64,000 nt of DNA. Source: JAYZDK01 sp964604165 (GTDB lineage Bacteria; Myxococcota_A; UBA796; CAJQPC01). The position numbers and the translations under genes were made by a program. Below are positions 25,012 to 33,339 of the stretch, one piece after another. Each line of letters begins with the position of its first letter. Position 1 is the stretch's first letter. Location of the stretch: assembly GCA_964604165.1 (NCBI GenBank), contig CAZRYF010000007.1, positions 68,191-132,190 of the forward strand. Reading direction: 5' to 3'. The notes under the pieces were generated by a model, which was not told the DNA's origin, did not search any database, and saw nothing but the letters and a program-made list of their open reading frames with translations.

Positions 25012-25698
25012 TCAGGGGCGGATTCTGGCGCTGCCCTGGTCGCAGGCCACGTCTACGCGCTTGATCTGGTGGTTTGCGGTGTACTTTACGCCCTGGGGGT
25101 CCACAAAACGGCCAAGCATGATGCCCTCCATCACGCCCGCTGCGAGCTCTCCCAAGTCATAGGTGTAGTGCTCGTTGATTGTAACCCGGCAGCCAGTCCA
25201 ATCTTCTGGGCTGGCGTTCGTGAGCTTCAAGCGGCGAAAGGGACCGAACCCGATGGTCATCTGCGCCCAGGCTTGCACCTCGTCGGGGGGCGTGTCGAGG
25301 GGCGGGTCACTGATGTCCAGGCGCCCCTCGTTCGCCTCGATCACCACCTGGTGAATCTGCACGTTGGAGAGAACATCTCCGGTGCACTTGGGCAGGAGAA
25401 TGCCATCGTGATCCATGGGCTTCACGGAAGGAAGACGACAGGTAATGGAGTCGTTCAGGGTCACCACAACCCCGGTCCATAGAATCTCGGAGTCGTTGAA
25501 CAAGGTCAGCCGCCGTCCCGGGCCACCCACACCTTGCACCGTGGCCCGTCCCACAAGTGCGAGGTTTTTTTGCACGGGTGCGGCCTCCACGGGTGCCAAC
25601 TCTCCGGGTGCGGCCTCCACCGGTGTCTCCTTCTCTTCGTCCTGGGCAGCTGCGGGAAACGAGACGAAGAAGAGAGCGGCAACCAGCAAGCGATTCAT
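25012..25698 (-). CDS. Periplasmic protein with two related domains, function unknown
   Basis: 228 residues, signal peptide about 1-18 (LLVAALFFVSFPAAAQ), then a Glu/Pro/Ala-rich linker. Two copies of a similar segment can be seen: RLTLFNDSEILWTGVVVTLND (about 60-80) and RLKLTNASPEDWTGCRVTINE (about 155-175), each followed by a stretch ending in a Lys/Gly-rich turn. This points to an internally duplicated beta domain. Cys residues (TCRLPS, KCTG, GCRV, ACDQG) could pair in the periplasm. Upstream of the VEPEA protein and probably in its operon. Confidence 0.6.
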   Translation of the reverse strand: MNRLLVAALFFVSFPAAAQDEEKETPVEAAPGELAPVEAAPVQKNLALVGRATVQGVGGPGRRLTLFNDSEILWTGVVVTLNDSITCRLPSVKPMDHDGILLPKCTGDVLSNVQIHQVVIEANEGRLDISDPPLDTPPDEVQAWAQMTIGFGPFRRLKLTNASPEDWTGCRVTINEHYTYDLGELAAGVMEGIMLGRFVDPQGVKYTANHQIKRVDVACDQGSARIRP

Positions 25699-25798
25699 GG
25701 GAACTCCAGGGGGTCCGGCCCGCGACCATCACCCCCCCTCGGCTATCGCATGCATCCCTTCATCGCCAAGCTCACCGCCGGTGCGATACATCGCCCCC

Positions 25799-26551
25799 AT
25801 GTGGAAGAACTTCCTCCTCTGGCTGAACGCTCCCTTTGCGTGGGCCATTTTTCTCTTCGTCTCGTTGCTGAACGTGTTGGTAGGGCTTCTTTTCCAGGGA
25901 GTCGCGGTTCCCTTCGACACGCACCGCAGAACGTCTCTGTGGGTCAATCGGTGGATCTGGGGCCATCTTCTCTGGTTCTGTGAGCCAGGATGGCACCTCG
26001 CTCGGGAGGGAATGGAGTCCGTGGTGGAGGGCCCGTACATCGTGGTGAGCAACCACAGCTCGGTTTTGGACATCCCCGCCTGCATGGGCCTCCCCATGCC
26101 GCTTCGGATTGTGGGGCGATCCTCCTTGTTTCGGATCCCGCTCCTGGGCCTGTATATGCGGTTTTCGCGCCAGATCTCCCTGGATGCCGGCAGCGCCGCT
26201 GATGTGCTGGCCAGTCTGGTTCAATGCAAGGAAGCCCTTCAAAGCGGGGCCTCGGTCCTGGTTTTTCCTGAAGGGACTCGCTCTCTGGATGCAAGACTGG
26301 GGCGTTTTCATCGAGGCGCCTTTCGGCTGGCCCTGGACACGGGCGTCCCAGTGCTGCCGGTGGCAATCCTTGGGACCCACCGCATCATGCGCAAGGGCGA
26401 GCTTCGGCCCGCCGGGATCTCGGAGTCGATCAAGATGCGGGTCCTGGCCCCGGTTCATCCCGGCGAATATGCGACCGCCAGGGCGCTCGGAGAACGAGTC
26501 CGAACCCTGCTTGAAACCGCGCTGGTCGACCTCCGGGAGGATGCCGCGTGA
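25799..26551 (+). CDS. PlsC-like 1-acylglycerol-3-phosphate acyltransferase family protein
   Basis: 250 residues from ATG 25799; the longer frame to 25415 is antisense to another gene. An N-terminal hydrophobic segment (NAPFAWAIFLFVSLLNVLVGLLF) anchors it in the inner membrane. The acyltransferase motifs are NHSSVLD (HX4D) and FPEGTRS, with GVPVLPVAIL after. Such enzymes move acyl groups from ACP or CoA to glycerol phosphates or related acceptors. It opens the plus-strand part of the polyene-like cluster and overlaps the methyltransferase start, so acylation of the polyene headgroup is a plausible role. Confidence 0.9.
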   Translation: MWKNFLLWLNAPFAWAIFLFVSLLNVLVGLLFQGVAVPFDTHRRTSLWVNRWIWGHLLWFCEPGWHLAREGMESVVEGPYIVVSNHSSVLDIPACMGLPMPLRIVGRSSLFRIPLLGLYMRFSRQISLDAGSAADVLASLVQCKEALQSGASVLVFPEGTRSLDARLGRFHRGAFRLALDTGVPVLPVAILGTHRIMRKGELRPAGISESIKMRVLAPVHPGEYATARALGERVRTLLETALVDLREDAA

Positions 26552-27198
26552 GGGGCCTGAACGAGGCCGCAAACCGGTACCGGAAGATCTCACGTTTCTC
26601 GGAGGGAATGGCCAGGGGCAAAATGAAGGGTGACCCGGTGTACCGGCGCATTCTTCCGCACCTGGAGTATGCCCATACCTTGCTGGATCTCGGCTGTGGC
26701 GAGGGGTACCTGCTCTCCCTTGCCCGATCCTGTTCTCCTTCCGTACGACTTCACGGAATCGATCACGACGAGGCCCGTCTTGACCTCGCCCGACAGGCAT
26801 TGGAAGGAGAGTCGGACCTGACCTTGGAGGTGCAGGATCTGCAAACCGCTCCGCTTCCCACGGCAGATGTCATCACCTGTCTGGACGTGCTGCACTACCT
26901 GGCGCCAGCGCGTCAGGACCGGGTGATTGAACGGATGTGTGATGGCCTGGCCGAAGATGGCGTCCTCTTGATTCGCGACGGATGTTCCGATGGCGGCTGG
27001 AGAACTGTCCTCACCCAAGGCAGCGAACATCTCGCCCGGCTCGTGGGGCGCCACAAGGGGGATGGAATCCACTTTCGCCCCCGCCAGGCGATTGGGGATG
27101 TGCTGGAGCGCTGTGGGGTGGTGGTGTCCCTGGAGTCCTGCTCCGAGGGAACACCGTTCGCGAACCTGCTTTGGATTGCGCGAAGGTCCGGCCCATGA
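26548..27198 (+). CDS. SAM-dependent class I methyltransferase
   Basis: 216 residues from a GTG overlapping the acyltransferase stop. It shows the Rossmann motif I LLDLGCGEGYLL, the acidic end of beta-2 LHGIDHDEARL, and motif IV region DVITCLDVLHYL. The SAM-binding fold is clear; the acceptor is not. In aryl-polyene clusters a methyltransferase often decorates the aryl head, which would fit here, but no head-building gene is in view. The 3' end overlaps the first ketosynthase start. Confidence 0.88.
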   Translation: MRGLNEAANRYRKISRFSEGMARGKMKGDPVYRRILPHLEYAHTLLDLGCGEGYLLSLARSCSPSVRLHGIDHDEARLDLARQALEGESDLTLEVQDLQTAPLPTADVITCLDVLHYLAPARQDRVIERMCDGLAEDGVLLIRDGCSDGGWRTVLTQGSEHLARLVGRHKGDGIHFRPRQAIGDVLERCGVVVSLESCSEGTPFANLLWIARRSGP

Positions 27199-28334
27199 GC
27201 GCCCACACCGAGATCGCCATCTCCCGGGTGGGAGCGACCTGTTCCGTCGGCGACACCGCCCCCGCGGTATTTGAGGCTCTCTGTGCTGGATCCCGGGGGA
27301 TTTCCCCCGCCCCCTGGGAAGGGCGGGGCCCGGTCGGCTGCACGCTGGAATCGTCAGACTCCACCTTGAGCTCGGACCTTGCGATCCAGGTGGCCCGCGA
27401 GGCCACCGAGGGAGTGGACTTGCCCTCGGACATCGCGGTGGTGGGTGCGACCACAAGCGGCGACATGCGGGTGGGCGAAGAGGCCTGGTTTCAACAACAC
27501 AAAGGACAGGCCCTCGCACGCCCCACGGACTTTCTCTGGAGACAGTTGGCCCATGGAATCACCCAGAGTGTCTGCCACCGCCTGGGCACCAAGGGCATTC
27601 GCCTGACCGTCTCCACCGCGTGTACTTCCGGTGCAGTGGCCATCGGCCTCGCCGCAGACCTCATTCGCACCGGCCGTGCTCCGGCAGCCCTGGCGGTGGG
27701 AACCGATGCCCTGTGCAAGCTGACCCTCCATGGCTTTGGGGCCCTCGGGGCCATGTCCCCTGAACCCGCCCGGCCATTCGATGTGGACCGCGCGGGCTTG
27801 AACCTCGGAGAGGGCGCCGCGGCCCTGTACCTCGAACCTGTGGACCTGGCGATCGCTGCGGGCCGCACACCCCTCGCGATTCTGGAGGGGGTCGGAAACA
27901 CATCAGACGCCCACCGGCTGACAGCCCCTGATCCCTCCGGCGATGGGGCAAGGCGAGCGATGGAGGCTGCCCTTGGCGATCTCTCCAACGATGGGGTTTC
28001 CTATGTCTGTGCCCACGGGACCGCGACCCGTCTCAACGACGCCATGGAGCAGGCGGCGATTGGCTCGTCCCTTCCCGGCGCCAGTTTCTCCAGCATCAAG
28101 GGGGCGGTGGGTCACACCCTAGGCGCCGCCGGTGCACTGGAAGCCGTCGTGACTGTCCTCTCCCTGGTGGAGGGCCGAATGCCTCCCAACACCGGCTTCA
28201 CAAAGGCCGAAGCAGGCACGGCTCCCCTCTCCAAGATGGCTCCCCTCCAGGGCGTGCGCGCGATGAGCGTCAACTTTGCTTTCGGTGGCCACAACACAGC
28301 CCTCTTGTTTCGCCGGTGGGAGCCGGAAGAGTGA
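27195..28334 (+). CDS. Beta-ketoacyl-ACP synthase (KS 1)
   Basis: 379 residues of thiolase fold. The condensing residues are present: Cys143 in VSTACTSGAVA, His274 in CAHGTATRLND and His307 in KGAVGHTLGAAG, so it should be active. NFAFGGHN near the end is the usual KS C-terminal signature. It would extend an acyl chain with malonyl-ACP. ATG 27195 overlaps the methyltransferase end. Length is shorter than FabF (about 410), mainly because the N-terminal region is compact. Confidence 0.93.
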   Translation: MSAHTEIAISRVGATCSVGDTAPAVFEALCAGSRGISPAPWEGRGPVGCTLESSDSTLSSDLAIQVAREATEGVDLPSDIAVVGATTSGDMRVGEEAWFQQHKGQALARPTDFLWRQLAHGITQSVCHRLGTKGIRLTVSTACTSGAVAIGLAADLIRTGRAPAALAVGTDALCKLTLHGFGALGAMSPEPARPFDVDRAGLNLGEGAAALYLEPVDLAIAAGRTPLAILEGVGNTSDAHRLTAPDPSGDGARRAMEAALGDLSNDGVSYVCAHGTATRLNDAMEQAAIGSSLPGASFSSIKGAVGHTLGAAGALEAVVTVLSLVEGRMPPNTGFTKAEAGTAPLSKMAPLQGVRAMSVNFAFGGHNTALLFRRWEPEE

Positions 28335-29158
28335 TGCGAATCACCGCCACGGCCACGCGCGTCTCTGAGGCAGGCGAAGACCGCTTCGCGCATGCCCCGG
28401 AGCCTTCCCGACCTGAGGGGGCTCCTCCGGGGACCTGGCGCAGGATGAGCCGCCTCTCGCGGCTGGCGCTGGAGACCTCTTGGGGCCTCGTGGCCCACCG
28501 GGAGGATCGGAAGCACATGGGCCTCGTCTGGGGAACCCATTTCGGAGAGCTGGACCCCACCACGGTGCTTTTGGACCGCATGTCCGAGCGAGGGCTGGCG
28601 GCGGCCAGTCCGATGCACTTTCAAAACTCCGTGTACAACGCCCCGGCGGGCCATCTCTCCATTTCTCTGGACCTCAAAGGGCACTCTGAGACCGTAGCCG
28701 CGGGAGGCGTCACGGGTTTGGTGGCCCTGATGCGCGGACTCGACCTCGTCTCGCTCGGGGTTTGCTCCTCGGTTCTCGTGGTGGCGGGCGACACCCTCGG
28801 GCCGGCCCTTCAGCGATCCTTGAACCTCTTGAAGGCCCAGGGGCCCTTCGGTGAATCCGTGACTGCACTCCTGCTTGAGCCTTCTGGGACGGGGGTTCCC
28901 GTGCAGGTCCTTCAAGGCATGCCCAGGGAGCTGCCCCAACCCTGCCGTGCCCGCCAGCGCACCCTTCCCCTGGAGGCTCCTCTTACAGAAATCCCCGGGG
29001 CGACGGCACCCGAGGAATGTCATGGACTCAACCCGTGTCTGGACCTGGCCATGGTGGCACACCTGGCGGAAGGAAGGGGTGGATCGGTTGTGGGCCAGGA
29101 CCATGGGATGATCCTCACCGCCCTCGTAGGAAACAATGCATGCTCTCTCCTCTCCTGA
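28334..29158 (+). CDS. Ketosynthase-like protein lacking catalytic residues (chain-length-factor-like)
   Basis: 274 residues. The thiolase N-terminal half is recognisable (MGLVWGTHFGELDPT, FQNSVYNAPAGHLSISLDLKG, AALMRGLD-like helix), but the nucleophile elbow reads SETVAAGGVTGL with no Cys, and the C-terminal half with the two catalytic His is missing. This pattern fits the KS-like families annotated as beta-ketoacyl synthase N-terminal domain or chain-length factor, which pair with an active KS. It follows KS 1 by a 1-base stop/start overlap, so KS 1 is the likely partner. ATG 28334 gives the natural start. Confidence 0.8.
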   Translation: MRITATATRVSEAGEDRFAHAPEPSRPEGAPPGTWRRMSRLSRLALETSWGLVAHREDRKHMGLVWGTHFGELDPTTVLLDRMSERGLAAASPMHFQNSVYNAPAGHLSISLDLKGHSETVAAGGVTGLVALMRGLDLVSLGVCSSVLVVAGDTLGPALQRSLNLLKAQGPFGESVTALLLEPSGTGVPVQVLQGMPRELPQPCRARQRTLPLEAPLTEIPGATAPEECHGLNPCLDLAMVAHLAEGRGGSVVGQDHGMILTALVGNNACSLLS

Positions 29159-31746
29159 CTTTCTGGATCTCCTTGACCGCCTGGGCCCAGGAGCCGCCCG
29201 TTCTCCTCAAGGATGTGGTGCCCGAGTATCCGGCGGAAGCCAGAGATCAGGGGCTTCAAGGGGATGTGGTGGTGCTAATCACAGTCCTCGAGGACGGCAC
29301 GGTCGGCGACACGGAGGTGGTGCAAGGAGCGGGCACACTCCTTGACCTGGTCTCTCAGGATGCCGCACGACAGCTTCTTTTTGAGCCGGCCATGTTGGAG
29401 GGCAGGGCCGTGGTTGTGCAGCTTCACTACCGTTTTCACTTCGATCTCGGAATCGCCGACGAACAGGGCACTGCGGTCCCCGGCAGTCTGCACGGCCTGG
29501 TGACAGATGCGGATGGACTACCGGTTCCGGGAGCCAAGGTGACAGTGGCGCCCCTCGGGCCAGAGGGGGCCGTGGCCACTGCCGAGCCGCTGGACCTTGA
29601 GAGCCGACCCGACGGCAGCTTTCGCGCAACTTTTCTCCCCTCAGGCCGCTATCTCGTGCGCACGGAGCACCCGGCCTTCTCCGCCTCAGAGGTAGAGATT
29701 GAGATCCGGGCGGGCGAGAACCTCCAGCGCCAGTTCATTCTCCTGGGCGTCAGCGCACAAGAGATTGTGGTCACCTACCAGCAGCAGACCTGGCGGGAGG
29801 TGAAGCGCGGCCCATTGGAGGCCAATGCCGGGACCGTGACCGGCAGCTACACCCTGACCCGACGGGACGTGGAATCGAGTCCCGGGGCCCTTGAGGACGT
29901 GTCTCGCGCCGTGCACTCGCTGCCCGGGGTCGCCGCCGACACGGACATGCTCTCCACCTTTCATGCCCGCGGGGGGGAGACCCGGGACGTGGTCTTTCTT
30001 CTGGACCGCGTGCCACTGGACAATCCCTTTCACCTGGCTGGCTTCAACAGCCTGTTCAACCCGGACATGATCTCCAGCGTTCAATACTTCGCAGGGGCAG
30101 CGCCAGCGTCGGTCCCTTCGGGCACCTCTGCGGTGTTGTCCGTGGAGAGTTGGGATGGGACCCCGCGCCAGGAGAGCAGCGAAATGGACGGGGCCCTGGA
30201 CATTTCAGCGTCGAGTCTTCGAGCGCTGGTAATGGGTCCAGTGGGCGAGGACATCACGGTGGCTCTCGCTGTGCGCCGCTCCTACCTGGAGTCCTATTTC
30301 CAGGTCATGAAGTGGGCGAACCTGCTGGACACGGCGTTCTCCGCCCCTGAGTTCTCCGAGGTCTCCGCCCGCGTCGCCTGGCGGCCGACAGAACGCCAGC
30401 GATGGATGGCCTCTATCCTTCGCGCGGGCGACTCCCTTGGAATCGTGGATTCAGAGGATGACAGCGCCCTCTCGTTCGATGCCACCTTTGAGTTGGACAA
30501 CCGAATGACCATGACCACCCTGGACCACCGTCTCCAGTGGGATGCGGACACAACCTGGCAGACCACGGGTGCATGGATCCGGGACGACTCCTTTGTGCTT
30601 CGGGACTTGGGGGGGGAGTTCCAGCAACAAGCAGTCTCCCGCACGGCCTTTGCCCGCACCGACCTGGTGGCCACCCGCGGAAGGCACGCTTTGGGAGCTG
30701 GGGTGGACACCCGCTGGCGAGACGTCACCGTCGGGGGCCAGGTGGAGGACCGCCGCACACATCCCACCTGGTACAACGCACCGTTGGCCGAGTATGAGTC
30801 CGCGGTGTTGGACCTGGACACCCGCAAGACCTGGTCCGACGCCGCAGTCTGGGCCGAGGACGAGTGGCAAGGCCCCCTGAGAGTCCGCGGTGGGGCCCGG
30901 GCCACCTTCAGCGGGGCCACCCACCAGTGGCTGCTTTCCCCGCGGGCCGGCATCTCCCTTCCGCTTCCAACGGGCACGATTCCGAAGGCCAGCGCCGGGG
31001 TGTACCACACGGTTCTCCAAGACCCACTGCTGTACGACCCGATCCTTGGGAATCCTGACCTCAAGGCCGAGGAGGGGAAGCACCTGGTGGTGGGGATGGA
31101 CCAGGCCTTTCCGCTTCCAGGAGAGGAAGGCGGGGGGCTCCTCCGGGTGGAGGCCTACACCATCCGGTTGGACCAGTTGGTAGTGAATCCTGACACGGAG
31201 GCAGGAGTTGACGGTCTTGCCTTTGCCAACGACGGCACCGGCACCAACCGCGGCGTGGATATGCTTTTGGCCGGCAAGTCCGGCAGGTTTCGGGGCACTG
31301 TGACCTGGTCCGTCCTGGAAGCACTGCGAAAGAACCCCCTGAACCGGCAGTTCGCGACGGAATACGCACCGGCCCAAGACCAGCGACACACCGTGGGAAC
31401 CACGCTGGAGTACCAGCTGACTCCCTACTGGCGTACCACGGTGCGCTACGCGTACCACACGGGTCGACCTGTTTCTGCGATCTCACAAAGCGCCGTCAGC
31501 GAAGGTTTTTTGCTGGACTGCGTCAACTGCGAGCGCCTGGGCCCCACCCACAATGCGGACCTCCGTGGTGAGTGGCGAAAGGCCATGCGAAACTACCGAC
31601 TCTCGGTGTACGGGGAGATTCTCAACGTCACAAATGCCAAGAGCGACTTCATTCCCCTGGTCGCCATGGAGGACGGCGAACGCAAGGACGGTATGCTGAC
31701 GCACCTTCCCCTGCGCCCCTTCCTCGGTGTGAGAGCGGATTTCTAG
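29140..31746 (+). CDS. TonB-dependent receptor with an N-terminal TonB-C-like domain
   Basis: 868 residues. A signal peptide (LLTFWISLTAWAQ) is followed by a segment like the TonB C-terminal domain (VVPEYPAEARDQGLQGDVVVLITVLEDGTVGDTEVVQGAG ... LLFEPAMLEGRAVVVQLHY, about 22-105), then a carboxypeptidase-regulatory-like Ig fold (GSLHGLVTDADGLPVPGAKVTV), then the plug (GVAADTDMLSTFHARGGETRDVVFLLDRVPLDNPFH) and a beta barrel ending FLGVRADF with the terminal Phe. It is embedded in the polyene-like cluster and overlaps the ketosynthase-like gene by 19 bases, suggesting uptake or export at the outer membrane tied to the product. Its ligand is not evident. Confidence 0.9.
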   Translation: MLSPLLTFWISLTAWAQEPPVLLKDVVPEYPAEARDQGLQGDVVVLITVLEDGTVGDTEVVQGAGTLLDLVSQDAARQLLFEPAMLEGRAVVVQLHYRFHFDLGIADEQGTAVPGSLHGLVTDADGLPVPGAKVTVAPLGPEGAVATAEPLDLESRPDGSFRATFLPSGRYLVRTEHPAFSASEVEIEIRAGENLQRQFILLGVSAQEIVVTYQQQTWREVKRGPLEANAGTVTGSYTLTRRDVESSPGALEDVSRAVHSLPGVAADTDMLSTFHARGGETRDVVFLLDRVPLDNPFHLAGFNSLFNPDMISSVQYFAGAAPASVPSGTSAVLSVESWDGTPRQESSEMDGALDISASSLRALVMGPVGEDITVALAVRRSYLESYFQVMKWANLLDTAFSAPEFSEVSARVAWRPTERQRWMASILRAGDSLGIVDSEDDSALSFDATFELDNRMTMTTLDHRLQWDADTTWQTTGAWIRDDSFVLRDLGGEFQQQAVSRTAFARTDLVATRGRHALGAGVDTRWRDVTVGGQVEDRRTHPTWYNAPLAEYESAVLDLDTRKTWSDAAVWAEDEWQGPLRVRGGARATFSGATHQWLLSPRAGISLPLPTGTIPKASAGVYHTVLQDPLLYDPILGNPDLKAEEGKHLVVGMDQAFPLPGEEGGGLLRVEAYTIRLDQLVVNPDTEAGVDGLAFANDGTGTNRGVDMLLAGKSGRFRGTVTWSVLEALRKNPLNRQFATEYAPAQDQRHTVGTTLEYQLTPYWRTTVRYAYHTGRPVSAISQSAVSEGFLLDCVNCERLGPTHNADLRGEWRKAMRNYRLSVYGEILNVTNAKSDFIPLVAMEDGERKDGMLTHLPLRPFLGVRADF

Positions 31747-31799
31747 GGTCGTTGCCCACTCAAAGGTGCTGCGATAGTTCCCGCTCCCCGGAGGAACCC

Positions 31800-32063
31800 A
31801 TGGCCGATGTCCTGAAGAACCAACTCAAGGAGCTCATCGTCAGCGCCCTGATGATTGAAGACCTCGCTCCCGCCGACATCGAGAATGCAGCACCGTTGTT
31901 TGGAGAGGGTCTGGGCCTGGACTCGGTGGATGCCCTGGAGCTGGCTATGGAGATCGAGCGCGTTTTTGGCGTGACCCTCCCAGAAGCCGAGGAGTCCCGG
32001 GAGATCTTCAACTCTGTGGATACCCTCGCGGCCCACATTGCGGAGAACCAGCCAAGCGCTTGA
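31800..32063 (+). CDS. Acyl carrier protein (ACP 1)
   Basis: 87 residues of typical ACP fold. Ser42 in GLGLDSVDALELAMEIE is the 4'-phosphopantetheine site. ATG 31800 is preceded by GGAGGAAC. It would carry growing or finished chains for the ketosynthases of the cluster. It is the last plus-strand gene before the DUF2062 gene, with which it is convergent by 2 bases. Confidence 0.93.
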   Translation: MADVLKNQLKELIVSALMIEDLAPADIENAAPLFGEGLGLDSVDALELAMEIERVFGVTLPEAEESREIFNSVDTLAAHIAENQPSA

Positions 32064-32065
32064 GG

Positions 32066-32515
32066 TCAGCTTCTTTCAGCGCGACGCCTGCAGAACCAGT
32101 ACACAGCGGGTCCGCCAATGACGGCGAGAACCACGCCAAGCAAGACGCTTCCAAAGAGGCAGGACAAGAACAAGTCCGGCAAGCTCCTGGTCAAGAGGCT
32201 CGCCTGGTCACTGAACTCGCGGGCTCCCTCCATGTCCAGGGATCTCACATGGCCAAAACGCAGCCACTCGCCAAGGAGAATTTCCACGGCGATGATCAGG
32301 GGGGCCAGAAGCGGATTGGAGATGTTTGCTGCAAGGTACACGGTCGCTTTGTTCAGCTTGAGGAGCCAGGCAAGAGCGATGCACATGGGCAGGTGGAGCC
32401 CGTAGAAGGGCAGGCAGCCCAGGAAGAATCCGAGGGACACCGCCCAGCCCATGCGCACCGGGGAGGTGTGTTCCTCCAGGAGGTGTTGAACCAGCCCTTT
32501 CAAGGTGTGACGCAT
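32066..32515 (-). CDS. DUF2062-family membrane protein
   Basis: 149 residues from ATG 32515. Two or three membrane segments: MGWAVSLGFFLGCLPFYGLHLPMCIALAWLL, AANISNPLLAPLIIAVEILLG, and LFGSVLLGVVLAVIGGPAVYWFC. The motif GxFxGCxPxxGxH and NxxNPxTxxP-like N-P-L-L-A-P fit DUF2062. Members are often found near or fused to glycosyltransferases and polyketide-like clusters; function is not known. It is divergent from the deacetylase gene (44 bases between starts). Confidence 0.82.
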   Translation of the reverse strand: MRHTLKGLVQHLLEEHTSPVRMGWAVSLGFFLGCLPFYGLHLPMCIALAWLLKLNKATVYLAANISNPLLAPLIIAVEILLGEWLRFGHVRSLDMEGAREFSDQASLLTRSLPDLFLSCLFGSVLLGVVLAVIGGPAVYWFCRRRAERS

Positions 32516-32559
32516 GGGGTGCCTGGGACGAGTTTGCTCTGCGGGGTATAGCGGATTTG

Positions 32560-33339
32560 ATGTCCCGAGAGAAGCACTGGATTGTAGCCCTTTGTGGGAC
32601 CAGCACCCTGCTGTTCGGGGCGGCCGTCTTGACAGCACAAGCGCCGTACTCTCTCCCTGGAGAGCCCAGGGTGTGGGCCCTGTTCTGGCTGGCTTCCCTG
32701 GTCTTGGCTCTTCTGTCGCCGGTTTTGCGGCCAGGCACCCAGGTGCTAGGCCCCGTCTGGGTTCGGGGCAAGAGGGACAGCAAGGCTGTCGCTCTGACAT
32801 TTGATGATGGACCGGACCCCCTCTCCACCCCCCGCATTCTGGCGGCCTTGCGAGAGGCGGGAGCGTCTGCGACCTTCTTTGTGCTCTTGGACCGTGCCCG
32901 TGCCCATCCCGAGATGTTGAAGGACATGGCCAAGGACCAGGAAATCGCGCTCCACGGAGAAGACCACGACCCACTCCTCGCCTTCCGGGGGCGGAAGCGA
33001 ATCCGGCGGATGCTGCAGGAGAGTCAAGCCTGGCTGCAGGAGTCCACGGGACAGGATGTCCGCTGGTACCGGCCCCCATTCGGCGTGTACCCGTTGCCCA
33101 TTGCATGGGCTGTGCATGGCACATCTTTGGCCACCGCCTGGTGTACCCGACGCACGTTGGATGGATCTCTTCCAGGGGTAGAGAGGCTGAGAAGGATCTG
33201 CCGCAGGGCGGGCGCAGGGGAGATTGTCCTTCTCCACGAGGGACCCCGGGCAGCGGTGGAGGCCCTTCCGGACATTCTGGCGGATCTGAAGAAACGGGGG
33301 CTTCGTTGCGCCACCGTGGGAGAGGTCCTCTCCCCATGA
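32560..33339 (+). CDS. NodB-domain polysaccharide deacetylase family protein
   Basis: 259 residues. Two hydrophobic helices at the N-terminus (about 10-25 and 40-58) anchor it in the membrane. The NodB core begins VALTFDDGPDP with the metal-binding and catalytic Asp pair, followed by the second motif region LHGEDHDP with two His, then RWYRPPFGVYP and IVLLHEG. It probably removes an acyl group from a carbohydrate or amide. ATG 32560 is better than the TTG at 32557. Its stop overlaps the next ketosynthase start (ATGA). Deacetylases occur in several flexirubin-like clusters as I recall them. Confidence 0.88.
   Translation: MSREKHWIVALCGTSTLLFGAAVLTAQAPYSLPGEPRVWALFWLASLVLALLSPVLRPGTQVLGPVWVRGKRDSKAVALTFDDGPDPLSTPRILAALREAGASATFFVLLDRARAHPEMLKDMAKDQEIALHGEDHDPLLAFRGRKRIRRMLQESQAWLQESTGQDVRWYRPPFGVYPLPIAWAVHGTSLATAWCTRRTLDGSLPGVERLRRICRRAGAGEIVLLHEGPRAAVEALPDILADLKKRGLRCATVGEVLSP

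Noticed and set aside
24628..25482. Frame with many ASGSTASGST repeats
   Set aside because: It is the reverse reading of the VEPEA repeat; the minus-strand reading has a signal peptide and silent wobble changes.
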